Notes: generated by a model not told the origin, from the letters alone. Counted from the first letter of the stretch, positions 14,255 to 23,880 are shown. The stretch is DNA of 43,143 nt from CAZSMK01 sp964608095 (GCA_964608095.1 CAZSMK010000140.1:1-43143), one strand, 5' to 3'. A program made the numbers and translations.

Positions 14255-16075
14255 TCATGAGTGATGATCGGCAAGGCGTCGTTTCAGCGCTTCGAGTTCG
14301 TTAACCACTTCCCACGGCATTCGGGGTCCAAGCGATTCGAAAAAGTCCTCGATTCGCTCGACTTCTTTTTCCCACTCTCCCGGATCGACCGCGACAAGTT
14401 TTTCCATGGTTTCTTGAGCAAGGTCCAGACCGGTAAGATCAAAGGCATCCGGCGTAGGTAGCCAGCCGATGGGAGACCTTGTACTTTTTCCTCGTCCATA
14501 CGTGCGCTGGAGAATCCATTCAAGGACACGGAGATTTTCGCCAAACCCGGGCCATAAAAACTCGCCGTTCTCGTCTTTCCGAAACCAATTGACGTGGAAT
14601 ATCTTGGGTGGTTGTTGAAGGATTCGTCCCATCCGCACCCAGTGTTTGAAATAATCAGCCATATTGTATCCGCAGAAAGGAAGCATGGCAAAGGGATCGC
14701 GCCGAACCTCACCTTGTTTACCGTACTGGGCAGCGGTTCGTTCACTTGCCATACTGGCGCCTAAAAAGACACCATGATTCCATGAAAAGGCTTCGTACAC
14801 AAGAGGTGCGAGATGTTCTCGTCGACCACCGAAAATGATTGCATTTAAAGGAACACCATGATGGTGTTCAATACGATGAGTAACCGATGGACATTGGTTC
14901 AAAGGAGACGTAAACCTGCTGTTTGGGTGTGCGCCGGGGATGACATTTCCGTCCTGATCTTTCATGCCGGGTTTCCATGGTCTTCCCAACCAGTCAAAGG
15001 CTTCGGCAGGTGGATCGCCATCGCCATCCTCCCACCATACCGTTCCATCTTTGCCCAATACCACATTGGTGAAGATAGTGTTTTTTCTGACAGTTTCCAT
15101 AGCATTCGGATTGGTGCGTGAATTGGTTCCGGGCGCAACGCCGAAGAAACCGGCTTCAGGATTAATCGCCCACAAACGCCCGTCGGTATCCGGACGCATC
15201 CAGGCAATATCATCTCCCACGGTCCAGATTCGGTATCCTTTCGTTTTGAGCCCTTCGGGTGGGACAAGCATAGCCAGGTTGGTTTTGCCGCACGCACTTG
15301 GAAATGCTGCAGCAACATAATCTATGTATCCGTTAGGCTGTTCGATTCCAAGAATGAGCATGTGTTCTGCAAGCCAGCATTCTTTGCGTGCAAGGTAACT
15401 TGCGATGCGGAGTGCAAGACATTTTTTCCCGAGTAAAACGTTACCCCCATAGCCGGAGTTCACCGACCAGATGGTATTGTCCTCAGGGAAATGGAGAATG
15501 CGTCGATTCTCGGGATCAAGGTTGCCTTTGGAATGGAGGCAGCGTGTAAAATCGCCGCTCGAACCGAGCGCATCGAGTACGCTTTTTCCAGCGCGAGTCA
15601 CAATCAACATATTGAGCACGACATAGATGCTGTCGGTTAATTCTATGCCGATTTTACTGAACGGCGAACCTACTGGACCCATCGAGAAGGGTATAACGTA
15701 CATAGTCCTGCCGCGCATCGAGCCACGGAAAAAATTTGCCGCCTCGATATACGCCTCTTGCGGGTGTTTCCAGTTGTTGGTAGGACCGGCATCCTTCGGA
15801 TCACAGGTGCAGATGAAAGTTTTGTCTTCCGACCGAGCCACGTCGCGGGGGTCTGTCCGATGATAATAACTGCCGGGCCATTTCTCTTGGTCGAGCTTGA
15901 TCATCTCACCAGTTTTGCATCCTTCCGCACGCAGTGCATCACGCTGCTCGTTTGAGCCATCGATCCATACCACTTGATCCGGCAGGCAAAGTGCCGCCAT
16001 CTCCTCAATCCAATTCTTTAAAATACTGTTTGTGGTCAAGGAGGTTTCGACTCTTATATTTTCTCCATTATACAT
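14255..16075 (-). CDS. pckG: Phosphoenolpyruvate carboxykinase (GTP)
   Basis: 606 residues, the usual length for the GTP-dependent enzyme. It converts oxaloacetate plus GTP to PEP, GDP and CO2 in the cytoplasm, for gluconeogenesis or, in reverse, anaplerosis. Visible family motifs: HRTDPRDVARSEDKTFICT near the N-terminus, YVIPFSMGPVGSPFSKIGIE, the active-site loop with the reactive Cys FPSACGKTNLAM (kinase-1 loop), GDDIAWM, NPEAGFFGVAPGTN, and GGRREHLAPLVYEA. No broken motif was seen. GGAGG stands seven bases before the ATG. It is monocistronic by position. Confidence 0.96.
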   Translation of the reverse strand: MYNGENIRVETSLTTNSILKNWIEEMAALCLPDQVVWIDGSNEQRDALRAEGCKTGEMIKLDQEKWPGSYYHRTDPRDVARSEDKTFICTCDPKDAGPTNNWKHPQEAYIEAANFFRGSMRGRTMYVIPFSMGPVGSPFSKIGIELTDSIYVVLNMLIVTRAGKSVLDALGSSGDFTRCLHSKGNLDPENRRILHFPEDNTIWSVNSGYGGNVLLGKKCLALRIASYLARKECWLAEHMLILGIEQPNGYIDYVAAAFPSACGKTNLAMLVPPEGLKTKGYRIWTVGDDIAWMRPDTDGRLWAINPEAGFFGVAPGTNSRTNPNAMETVRKNTIFTNVVLGKDGTVWWEDGDGDPPAEAFDWLGRPWKPGMKDQDGNVIPGAHPNSRFTSPLNQCPSVTHRIEHHHGVPLNAIIFGGRREHLAPLVYEAFSWNHGVFLGASMASERTAAQYGKQGEVRRDPFAMLPFCGYNMADYFKHWVRMGRILQQPPKIFHVNWFRKDENGEFLWPGFGENLRVLEWILQRTYGRGKSTRSPIGWLPTPDAFDLTGLDLAQETMEKLVAVDPGEWEKEVERIEDFFESLGPRMPWEVVNELEALKRRLADHHS

Positions 16076-16464
16076 TATTGCCCTCCAGTTTTTCTCTCTC
16101 GTGTCGTCTTCCTCTTGTGTCTTTGTGTGGTGCAGACACTATAGGAAAAGGATTGTTAGATCGAGTAGAGCTACTAATTGAACTGCATGTAGAATATTAA
16201 ATTCCCATTGTACTTCTTGTTGTAAAACCATGTCAAAAAGTTTCTATTGAGAAAGTGTTTTTCAGGAAGAGCCAATTCTCTCGATAGGATTTTTAAGCAG
16301 GCCCTTAATGGGCACAAAAATTTATATATACGGAAAAAGGAAAGGTTTAAAAGTATTACATTAGTAAAATTGTGATAAGTTCTATTTTATCAATATAATT
16401 TTTTGAAAATATGCCGCGCTATTTTGCCGAGAGATAGCGCGCTATCTCTCAAAGAGATAGCGCG
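16076..16464. other. Intergenic with palindromes
   Basis: Upstream region of pckG. Besides the palindromes at 16413-16471, GCCC-TTAAT-GGGC at 16298-16310 is a short hairpin. The 16311-16400 part is AT-rich. No coding frame is convincing. Confidence 0.5.
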
Positions 16465-16471
16465 TTATCTT
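16413..16471. repeat. Tandem GCGCTAT palindromes over a stop codon
   Basis: AGAGATAGCGCGCTATCTCT at 16430-16449 is a perfect 20-base palindrome. A second copy, AGAGATAGCGCGTTATCTT at 16453-16471, covers the TAA stop (16465-16467) of the next gene, and a partial third (CCGCGCTATTTTGC) lies at 16413-16426. On the minus strand they fall right at and after the gene end, so a role in transcript ending or mRNA 3' protection is plausible. Confidence 0.6.
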
Positions 16472-18582
16472 GCAGAGAGAAAACGTCTCGGAATCACCTG
16501 GCGTTCTTTTTCGGGCTCGATCCAGTAGAGATTGATCATTCCGTTTCCCTGGGCGTTCTCATACTGAAGGCGGATAGTGTGTTTCCCTTTTTTCAGATAT
16601 CGGGCGCCTTCCTTATACACATTGGCATGTGTACCGCCGTTGTCGACTATTTTCTCCCCATCAATGAACAACCATGAGCCATCGTCTGATTCAGTTCCGA
16701 AGCGATAGACTCCGTTGGAGGGAATTACAATAGATCCTCTCCATTCGATACGGAAAGGCGGTTGAAGCGGGAGGTCTTCATAGCGTGACCAGGGGAAATT
16801 AATCGTTTGATCCCTTCTTATCATTACCGGATTTCCTTCCCATGTCTGTCCTTTGTAATAGTACCCGATTAAACCTGTATCTTCGGGTGCGATGATGAAG
16901 CGTGTTTCATAACTCTGATGCAAGACAGGATAGCACATCATAGTTGTAAGGAGAAAGAAGCTTATTATGAGTAACACAAAGCGCGAGGTGGATTTGATTA
17001 ATCCTTTCCTGACCAATGTTGTGAGGATTAACCAGAGCCCCAGAAACCAGACCGCGGCTAAAGGTATCAGGCTTAATGTTCCTTTTAATCTCATAAGCTG
17101 GCCAAGATTAAAGGCAATGGAGTCTTCAAGAATAAATAGATTATTGAAGGCTCCATATTGATGGATATTGAGTTCGCCTCTCATGAACGAAGGCAGGAGA
17201 TACTGAAAAATAGGATTGCCGTATCCATAGCCGATAACGGGATTAATCGAGGTTGCAAGAAGCATAAAGAAGAAAGAGGGTATGAAGAGGAGCCAGAAGA
17301 GAATCTTTGCCCTGCCGAAGAAAAGGCTGACGGGAATCATAGCAAAAGGGAGCATATCGATAACGTGTCGTGGTCCTGTTGAAGCGCCGCCGCCCCAATA
17401 GGTGATAGTATCGCCATAGGACGCATTGAGGAGAAAAAACGCAAGAGCAGTACAAAGTATCAAGGCTAATTCTATGCGATATTTTTTACGTTTCCAGAGG
17501 ACATACAAACCCGGAAAAACCCCCAGCATTATGGGATTATAGAAGAATAGTCCCCTTTGAGGCTCGAACGTTATCTTGCGTAAAATATCGAGTTTGGGAA
17601 ATGTTATCCCCAGAAACCCTTCTTTATGTGCGGCGAAACTCGGGGAATCGGAGAGGGTATAGGCTTTGTATGAAAGGAAAAAGGGATCGCCGAATGCAAG
17701 GTAGTTATAACCCATCAGGATACCGGCTGCCAGTAATCCTCCGAGGATAAACCAGATGATATGGAGTTTATTTTTGAGTATCCAGAACAGGTATAAAGTG
17801 ATAAGCGCAGTACCGAGGAATGCGGGATGTTCGGTCACCACGGCATAGCCGCTCATGAATCCAGCACATAACAACCAGTAGAATTTGGGTTTCTGGGGAG
17901 TAGTACGAACGGTCATAAAGATAAGGAAAAAGGAGGAGAAACAAAAAAACGCTCCAGTCGGATGGACAAAAAAGAGGGTAGCAAAGGGAAAGATAATGGT
18001 TCCAAGTCCAAATCCAAAAGCGGCAATTAAGGCAGTAACAGGGCTGTCGCTGATTTTGAGGACAACAAAATAAAGCATGATGGCGGTCAGAGCAGTGAAC
18101 AGTGAGGTGGTTGCTACGGTGGCGAGGTAGACTGCAAGATGTTCGGCAAGCCATGTCTCGACGTGCAATCCGTCGGTAAGTAAATTCCAGAATAAAAAGA
18201 AAGAAGGGACAGCGATGAGGGCATTTCCGGGCGCTCGGCTTGAATAAAGTTTTCCGTTATGAGCCACGATATCTGCGCCTGTGGGATAGCCAGTGACATC
18301 TAAACGGTGTCGTTCGATTATCGAATGTATAAGTGCGAATTGTGGATTACTGTTTCCCCGGCCGCCCTGGAAAAAAAAGGCGTAAGTTGCCAGCAAAATA
18401 ATAAAAATCAACAATGCATGTATTATTACGGTAGGTTTGGGTGGCGGGAGCGCCGGCAAATCAAGACGCGCAACATCCCCGACGATCTCCTCACCCGTAC
18501 CATCAAGCGGCTCATCATCTATAATTCGATGTTCGTCCTTTTCCAGCCGCTCTTCATTATAAAGATTCTGTTCATCTACCAT
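16465..18582 (-). CDS. GT-C-like membrane protein with C-terminal PA14 domain
   Basis: 705 residues. A cytoplasmic acidic N-terminus (1-50) leads into about 12-14 membrane segments. The first outer loop has SIIERHRLDVTGYPTGADIV and SRAPGNALIA, a pattern I associate with family 39-like GT-C glycosyltransferases. From about 565 to the end is a soluble PA14 domain (TGLIGYYYKGQTWEGNPV, FRIEWRGSIVIPSNGVYRFG, SDDGSWLFIDGEKIVDNGG, GKHTIRLQYENAQGNG), a carbohydrate-binding beta-barrel. The PA14 part would face the periplasm. I infer a sugar transferase or polymer-binding enzyme with a built-in glycan-binding module. The stop codon lies within a palindrome. No ribosome site is clear. Confidence 0.7.
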   Translation of the reverse strand: MVDEQNLYNEERLEKDEHRIIDDEPLDGTGEEIVGDVARLDLPALPPPKPTVIIHALLIFIILLATYAFFFQGGRGNSNPQFALIHSIIERHRLDVTGYPTGADIVAHNGKLYSSRAPGNALIAVPSFFLFWNLLTDGLHVETWLAEHLAVYLATVATTSLFTALTAIMLYFVVLKISDSPVTALIAAFGFGLGTIIFPFATLFFVHPTGAFFCFSSFFLIFMTVRTTPQKPKFYWLLCAGFMSGYAVVTEHPAFLGTALITLYLFWILKNKLHIIWFILGGLLAAGILMGYNYLAFGDPFFLSYKAYTLSDSPSFAAHKEGFLGITFPKLDILRKITFEPQRGLFFYNPIMLGVFPGLYVLWKRKKYRIELALILCTALAFFLLNASYGDTITYWGGGASTGPRHVIDMLPFAMIPVSLFFGRAKILFWLLFIPSFFFMLLATSINPVIGYGYGNPIFQYLLPSFMRGELNIHQYGAFNNLFILEDSIAFNLGQLMRLKGTLSLIPLAAVWFLGLWLILTTLVRKGLIKSTSRFVLLIISFFLLTTMMCYPVLHQSYETRFIIAPEDTGLIGYYYKGQTWEGNPVMIRRDQTINFPWSRYEDLPLQPPFRIEWRGSIVIPSNGVYRFGTESDDGSWLFIDGEKIVDNGGTHANVYKEGARYLKKGKHTIRLQYENAQGNGMINLYWIEPEKERQVIPRRFLSAR

Positions 18583-18719
18583 GACGAGAATTTACTCTAT
18601 TATCTAATAGGAATGCCCAAAATTATCTTAATCTGATTAATTCATCTCAATGAAAAAATACTCGAGAATTTCCTCACATGCTCCCTTCATTATTATGATG
18701 CACTTTATGAGAAGGCGCT

Positions 18720-20669
18720 TTATTCGGGAGGGGAGAGGTTGTAGTACCGAATTTTTTGACGAAGCGTGTTTCTGTGAATGCCAAGCACTTTAGCCGCCTC
18801 GACCTGATTCCAATGACTTGCTTCAAGTATTTTTCGTATATATTCTTTCTCTATATCTGCAAGGGAAAGGGTATCTCCGCGTTTCAAGACATCAAATTTA
18901 TCTTCACCCTTTATTGGTGATGTTGGCGTATCGTGTTTTCGCAGTTCACCTTCCGAAGGAAGCCAGATGTGGCGGGATTCTATTATGCCGGAATCGCACA
19001 GGATAACGGCTCGTTCAAGGCAATTTCTGAGTTCACGAACGTTGCCGTACCATGGATATTTTTCGAGCAAGATCATGGCTTCGTCGCTTATACCCAACAC
19101 ATCTTTACCGAGTTCCTTTCCCAAAGAGGCTATAGTATATTCTGTAAGCGCTTTGATATCGCCGGGGCGTTCGCGAAGAGGCGGGACGGAAATGGTTATG
19201 ACATTAAGCCTGAAAAAAAGATCTTCGCGGAATTTCCTCTTTTGAACAAGCGTCTGAAGGTTTTTATTGGTTGCCGCAATGATACGAACGTCAACATGGA
19301 TTGGATGTGTTCCGCCTACACGATAGAAGATTTTATCTTCAATGAATCTGAGCAGCTTAGGCTGGGCAGCGGGACTGAGTTCGCTTATCTCGTCGAGAAA
19401 CAAGGTTCCGCCGTGTGCGATTTCAACTTTACCCACAGTGGTACGTGTGGCGCCGGTGAATGCGCCACGTTCGTATCCGAACATCTCGCTCTCGACAAGA
19501 TTATCCGGCAATGCAGCACAGTTGATTGCGACAAACGGGCCGTTGCAGAGAGGACTTTGGGAATGAATATAACGTGCAAGCAATTCTTTCCCGGTTCCGG
19601 TTTCACCTTCAATGATTACGTTTGTAGGATGCTCGGCTACCTGTTTAACGGTTTTGAGCAGGTTTTGCATCGATGAATGAGAGAACACTATTTTAAGACT
19701 GTTTTCATCGCTCGATGTGGGAATCTCATGCCGGAATGTTGTTTCCCCTGCTATTGATCTTCTCTGTAACCGGTCATACTCTTGAGCCAATTGAATCGGA
19801 AATGCGATGAGTTTCCCCAATCCGCGGAGCCTCATTATATCATCTATGGAAAATGCATTTGCCTGCTTTTTGACAATGCAAAGTACTCCGATGGGTGTCT
19901 CGGTTGCTGTATGAGTTGCGGAGTGGGAGACAAGGCTGACCGGGGCGGCTGCAAGGGTGTAGACTTCCTGGGAAATTGATTCCGGTAACACGACCGCTTC
20001 TGACGTCTTAGTTGCTGAAATATATAGCGATTTTTTCTCTTCATAAGACTGGTGGATTATCTCTTTCGTTATCGGAATATTTTCGAACGAGCCTGAACCT
20101 ATCATCGGTTCCAACGAGCCGAACGATTCCTCTCGTAGAAACAAAAGACACCCATCTGCATTGAATAATTCCATTACGTGTGAGGTGATGTTCTGTAATG
20201 TATCGGCGAAACAATTTTTCTCTGGTGTGAGCAAATCCGTAATCTGGTCTATGAGATTCATGACAGAACTGAGATGCGCGGGTTTTTCTTTTAGGAGATC
20301 CTCCTCTTCAAATACACGTATGGTTTCCGCAGAGGGCGGAGTTATGCAGATCGTTTTCCTCTGAAAAAAAAGATTTTTCAAATCGAAGGCAGGTTCAAAA
20401 ATAAAAAATGTATCACCTACCTGGATGCTGTCCTGGGGTCTTAATGCAGCCTCTTTGACCATAACGCCATTGACGAATATTCCGTTGGTGCTTGCGTTAT
20501 CAACAATCGCAAAGGTATGGTTCCTCTTTACTATGTAGCAATGATAGCGAGAGACAGAAGGTTGAGGGATACAGATATCATTATCTTCGGCGCGACCGAT
20601 TTGTGTGCGGTCTTTTAATTGATATTTCAAGCCGATGTTGTAGCCCTTGACTGTTAATAAGTAAGGCAT
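18720..20669 (-). CDS. FHA-GAF sigma-54-dependent transcriptional activator
   Basis: 649 residues with four parts in order. An FHA domain at 1-92 (IGRAEDNDICIPQPSVSRYHC, STNGIFVNG) reads phospho-threonine. A GAF-like domain lies at about 130-290. The AAA+ sigma-54 interaction domain at about 325-560 has Walker A GETGTGKE, the GAFTGA loop (ERGAFTGAT) and Walker B GGTLFLDE. A Fis-type helix-turn-helix ends the protein (NQVEAAKVLGIHRNTLRQKI). It opens promoters held by RNA polymerase-sigma54. The FHA input suggests control by Ser/Thr phosphorylation. GGAACGGGA precedes the ATG. No sigma-54 promoter (TGGCAC-N5-TTGC) was noticed in the window, so its targets are unknown. Confidence 0.92.
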   Translation of the reverse strand: MPYLLTVKGYNIGLKYQLKDRTQIGRAEDNDICIPQPSVSRYHCYIVKRNHTFAIVDNASTNGIFVNGVMVKEAALRPQDSIQVGDTFFIFEPAFDLKNLFFQRKTICITPPSAETIRVFEEEDLLKEKPAHLSSVMNLIDQITDLLTPEKNCFADTLQNITSHVMELFNADGCLLFLREESFGSLEPMIGSGSFENIPITKEIIHQSYEEKKSLYISATKTSEAVVLPESISQEVYTLAAAPVSLVSHSATHTATETPIGVLCIVKKQANAFSIDDIMRLRGLGKLIAFPIQLAQEYDRLQRRSIAGETTFRHEIPTSSDENSLKIVFSHSSMQNLLKTVKQVAEHPTNVIIEGETGTGKELLARYIHSQSPLCNGPFVAINCAALPDNLVESEMFGYERGAFTGATRTTVGKVEIAHGGTLFLDEISELSPAAQPKLLRFIEDKIFYRVGGTHPIHVDVRIIAATNKNLQTLVQKRKFREDLFFRLNVITISVPPLRERPGDIKALTEYTIASLGKELGKDVLGISDEAMILLEKYPWYGNVRELRNCLERAVILCDSGIIESRHIWLPSEGELRKHDTPTSPIKGEDKFDVLKRGDTLSLADIEKEYIRKILEASHWNQVEAAKVLGIHRNTLRQKIRYYNLSPPE

Positions 20670-20744
20670 GTATCCCGTTCCATTTTAATCGGAATAACAA
20701 ATTGTTTCGCAAAAGTATTTAGCAGGGGAATCCATAGCACTATT

Positions 20745-21272
20745 TTATTTGGGTTCTGGTTTATTTTCGAGAATGGAATCAACAAAACGGTGTGCATCGG
20801 CAAGCTCTTCTTCAGATAGTTTTATGGAGGGTATCCGAACTTTTTCCCGGTTTGAAACTTTTTCGAAGACAAGGAATCGCTCTCCCGTTTCGGTATCGAA
20901 ATCATAGCCTGCCCAATTCAGAACCTTGAAACGAAGCAGCAAATGGGCAAGGATGAATAACCGCGGCATGCGGTCGGGTGAATCGGATTCAAGGATATCA
21001 TCGAAGAGTTTTGCAGCGCGCTCCTTACGTGTTTTTCGCTGTTCGCGCTTGTTCTCAGACGAGTCAATTTCGCGACGAACCAACCAGTGAGAGAAAAATT
21101 CATTATTTTTCACTTTCTCCCAGCACTCAGGACAATAGTCATGACGAAGAAGCACCTGCTCTTCTTCGTCGCTTGTAAGCGCAGAGCGATGCTTGCTTGT
21201 ATTTTGTAGTTTTTTACCGCACATCAGGCACGTTTCACCGGGGCGATTAATTTCGTATTTACCGCGTACCAT
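20745..21272 (-). CDS. Zinc-cluster protein of unknown function
   Basis: 175 residues from ATG 21270-21272 (MVRGKYEINRPGETCLMCGK). An N-terminal CxxC (CLMC) and a second (CPEC, after LLRHDYC) would bind zinc. The middle is a charged helix (NKREQRKTRKERAAKLFDDI), and the C-terminal half has LFILAHLLLRFKVLNWAGYDFDTETGERFLVFEK. The pattern feels like a conserved hypothetical protein of several deep bacterial phyla, but I cannot name it. A TTG start at 21317 would add 15 residues. It lies just upstream of the FHA activator on the same strand (75-base gap) and may be co-transcribed. Confidence 0.6.
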   Translation of the reverse strand: MVRGKYEINRPGETCLMCGKKLQNTSKHRSALTSDEEEQVLLRHDYCPECWEKVKNNEFFSHWLVRREIDSSENKREQRKTRKERAAKLFDDILESDSPDRMPRLFILAHLLLRFKVLNWAGYDFDTETGERFLVFEKVSNREKVRIPSIKLSEEELADAHRFVDSILENKPEPK

Positions 21273-21483
21273 ATCGTTTTTCGCTCTTGCCGATTGAATT
21301 CCCTTGTTTAATACCAAAACAAATTATCACCATTGCGCACAACGAGTAAATGGTCAAATGTATTTGGATGTAGAGGTTGGCATAGTTACCTATCGGTGTT
21401 GAATTTGAAGAACCAAAATGTCATGGTCAAAACTTTTGAATATACTAATGTCCCGGATATTTTTAAGGTGGAGATTCCGTTTA

Positions 21484-22209
21484 ATGAACGCATCGTATAA
21501 AAATGATTCGTATTCTGTCCGCAGGTTATTCAACCGAATTCATAGCAAGTATGATGTTATAAATCGAATCTTGAGTCTTGGACTTGACACACGATGGCGG
21601 GTAAAATCTTTAACCTCTTTACCCATCGAGAACAATTGGAACGTCATGGACGCATGCACGGGAACGGGCGATACAGGGTTAATACTCTGTAAATATTATG
21701 GCGACCTGCTGAATCTCATCGTTGGAGTCGATTTCTCGGAAGAGATGCTAAAATCAGCCTATGAAAAAATAAGAAAAGAAAGAAAAGAGCGTCTTTTTTC
21801 CTTAATCAATGCCGATGTTCTTCACCCACCTTTTTCTTCCGAACAATTTGACCTGATTACAATGACATTTGGGATAAGGAACATAAGGGATACGAGAGGC
21901 GCGGTTCGGGCTCTTGTCGATGGTTTGAAAACAGGTGGCTGGCTCGTCGTTATCGAATTCGGGAAACCGGAAAATACAATTGTTCATGCCCTGTGGTGGA
22001 TTTATATTACTTTCTGGATTCCACTTGTGGGACTTGTTTTTCGGAGATTCAGTGAATATTTCTATCTCGTGAAATCTATAAAACGGTTCGTCTCTTCAGA
22101 ATCAATGTGCTCTATCCTGTCTGAAAATCATCTCGATATAGAACGTATTTGTTGCTTTCTCTTTGGTTCAGTGCGCACCTATATTTGTCGAAAAAGAAAA
22201 TCCCGTTAG
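21484..22209 (+). CDS. UbiE/MenG-type class I SAM methyltransferase
   Basis: 241 residues from ATG 21484, preceded by AAGGTGGAG. VRRLFNRIHSKYDVINRILSLG, then W-R, is the UbiE/MenG N-terminal signature. Motif I is MDACTGTGDTGL, followed by IVGVDFSEEML and ADVLHPPFSSEQFDLITMTFGIRN, the family's second signature. UbiE/MenG methylates the quinone ring in ubiquinone/menaquinone synthesis. No other quinone gene is in the window, so the exact substrate is not certain. A start at 21418 would add 22 basic residues. A hydrophobic stretch near the end (IVHALWWIYITFWIPLVGLV) is longer than I expect and could bind the membrane. Confidence 0.85.
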   Translation: MNASYKNDSYSVRRLFNRIHSKYDVINRILSLGLDTRWRVKSLTSLPIENNWNVMDACTGTGDTGLILCKYYGDLLNLIVGVDFSEEMLKSAYEKIRKERKERLFSLINADVLHPPFSSEQFDLITMTFGIRNIRDTRGAVRALVDGLKTGGWLVVIEFGKPENTIVHALWWIYITFWIPLVGLVFRRFSEYFYLVKSIKRFVSSESMCSILSENHLDIERICCFLFGSVRTYICRKRKSR

Positions 22210-22309
22210 TCCTTGTAGTATGCCGAATAAATGTGATAGATTATATATTAAATGTTATTCAAGTATCAGTCGAATTCATCGAAAAGAAGGGGTCTTAATA
22301 CGATTACAC

Positions 22310-23413
22310 ATGAAAGCCGTAAGACAAATAATTTTTTTTCTTTTCCTCCAGGGAGTGTTTTTAAATTGGGTCGTCAATGTAAACGGTGAAGTAAATCCGT
22401 TGAAGCAAATAAGCCGCGAGGGGAAATGGGCGCCTGACAATAGATTTGTCAAAAAGAATTATGTAGAAGATTTCACGAGTCTCATCAATAGATTCGACAA
22501 CATTGCCCCCGGGGCGTTGCTTTTACCTGTAGAATTTGTTGAGCAGATAACGCCCGCGGAGGTAATTGATTGCGCTGACCCGTATTTTACCGGCGACGGC
22601 AGGGGAGTCGTGTTTCAGTCTATAGAAATGGGAGTCCCAGAAGAAGCCAAGCCGCGTGTGGTGACTTTTCTTGATATTGCAGAACAGCATCCCTATGTTA
22701 TCGATTGGGGGCGTGATCCTGCTATCTCGCCTGACAATAGATATATTTGCTGGTATAGTTCATTAGGAACGACAAGCCTGACTATTTACGTTAATGAAGT
22801 TCGCTCGAAGAAGACTGTTGCCAAATTTTCAAATTCACGTGAACCGTCTTGGTCGCCTGATGGACAATTTTTGCTCTTTACTTCCGCTTCGGGGAATTCC
22901 CGGCTACACTACGCCGATGTCTCCGATTTCAAGGTAAAATCCCTTTTCAGTTTAGAAGGGCGTCAGCCTGTGCTTTCCTATGACAAGAAGTTGCTTGCCT
23001 ACCAGGGCGAGGGAGCCAAAATTTACATTTATGATTTCGACACAGGACACAAGCGCCGGCTGACAAATTTCCAGGGTGGACACGAAACAGACCCTTCATG
23101 GTCGCCGGACGGTAAGTGGGTGCTTTATACTCACTTCGTCGACCTTGACAGCGATGGTAAATATAATCTGATAGAAGAACCCAAACAGATATATATAACT
23201 TCAGTCAACACCCGGAAGAGTTTTGCGGTCGGGGGAATCGAGGATTCGGGTGAAGCCATGTGGTCGCCTGACGGGAGACATATTGTTTCTAAATTTACCG
23301 GGCCTGAATCGGTATATTCCTCTCTTATACTGATAACGCTTCCGGAACAATTCAGCGTCAGGCATGAAGATACTGCATCCTCTCGAACACAGGCGGGAGA
23401 TGCGGCTCCCTGA
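22310..23413 (+). CDS. Secreted PD40/TolB-like beta-propeller protein
   Basis: 367 residues from ATG 22310, with a signal peptide MKAVRQIIFFLFLQGVFLNW. A longer frame back to 22163 overlaps the methyltransferase and lacks a signal. Repeats of the PD40 motif (EPSWSPDGQFLLFTS, DPSWSPDGKWVLYTH, AMWSPDGRHIVSKF, plus the degenerate AISPDNRYICWYS and SYDKKLLAYQG) predict a beta-propeller. DLDSDGKYNL in the fourth blade looks like a calcium loop. TolB-like propellers act in the periplasm as protein-binding scaffolds. It lies 101 bases after the methyltransferase gene and 68 bases before rbfA, all on the plus strand. Confidence 0.8.
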   Translation: MKAVRQIIFFLFLQGVFLNWVVNVNGEVNPLKQISREGKWAPDNRFVKKNYVEDFTSLINRFDNIAPGALLLPVEFVEQITPAEVIDCADPYFTGDGRGVVFQSIEMGVPEEAKPRVVTFLDIAEQHPYVIDWGRDPAISPDNRYICWYSSLGTTSLTIYVNEVRSKKTVAKFSNSREPSWSPDGQFLLFTSASGNSRLHYADVSDFKVKSLFSLEGRQPVLSYDKKLLAYQGEGAKIYIYDFDTGHKRRLTNFQGGHETDPSWSPDGKWVLYTHFVDLDSDGKYNLIEEPKQIYITSVNTRKSFAVGGIEDSGEAMWSPDGRHIVSKFTGPESVYSSLILITLPEQFSVRHEDTASSRTQAGDAAP

Positions 23414-23481
23414 GCTAAAGGGTATCACTTGATTGACTAAGAGAGAATAGGGGACTATTTGGAAATTGGGAGATTCGACAA

Positions 23482-23880
23482 ATGCTGCATTCAAGAAAAA
23501 AACGAGTCGAGTGTTTAATTCAACAGGAAGTTGCCGATATTATTGAAAATATGAAAGATCCGAGGCTTGGTATGATCACGGTAAGCAGCGTGGAATTGAC
23601 CAAAGACCTTCGAATCGCAACGATTTTCCTAACGGTGCTCCAGGAGGAATTAAGAAAGCAGTCTTTGGAAATATTGGAGAATGCGAAAAAATTCATAAGG
23701 CACGAGCTCGGGAACCGAATTATTATCAAGTATCTACCTGAGATAAGGTTTCGATATGACGAGACACTTGACCGTATGGCAAAAATCGATTCGCTTCTCT
23801 CGAAGATCAAGAATGATGATGCGCAGGAATCCAGTGAGGAAAAAACCGGTTCAGGGGAAGATGAAAGCCCCCCTGTTTAA
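23482..23880 (+). CDS. rbfA: Ribosome-binding factor A
   Basis: 132 residues. RbfA is a KH-like protein that binds the 16S rRNA 5' region and helps 30S maturation. Diagnostic parts: RKKRVECLIQQEVADIIENM, KDPRLGMITVSSVELTKDLR, and a C-terminal KYLPEIRFRYDETLDRMAKI. A short acidic tail (EESSEEKTGSGEDE-like) is extra. It usually sits with nusA, infB and truB; here none is nearby. Its stop overlaps by three bases the stop of the convergent pseudokinase gene. Confidence 0.92.
   Translation: MLHSRKKRVECLIQQEVADIIENMKDPRLGMITVSSVELTKDLRIATIFLTVLQEELRKQSLEILENAKKFIRHELGNRIIIKYLPEIRFRYDETLDRMAKIDSLLSKIKNDDAQESSEEKTGSGEDESPPV

Noticed and set aside
18933..19676. A 247-codon plus-strand frame
   Set aside because: Antisense to the sigma-54 activator's AAA+ domain; no ribosome site and no family resemblance.
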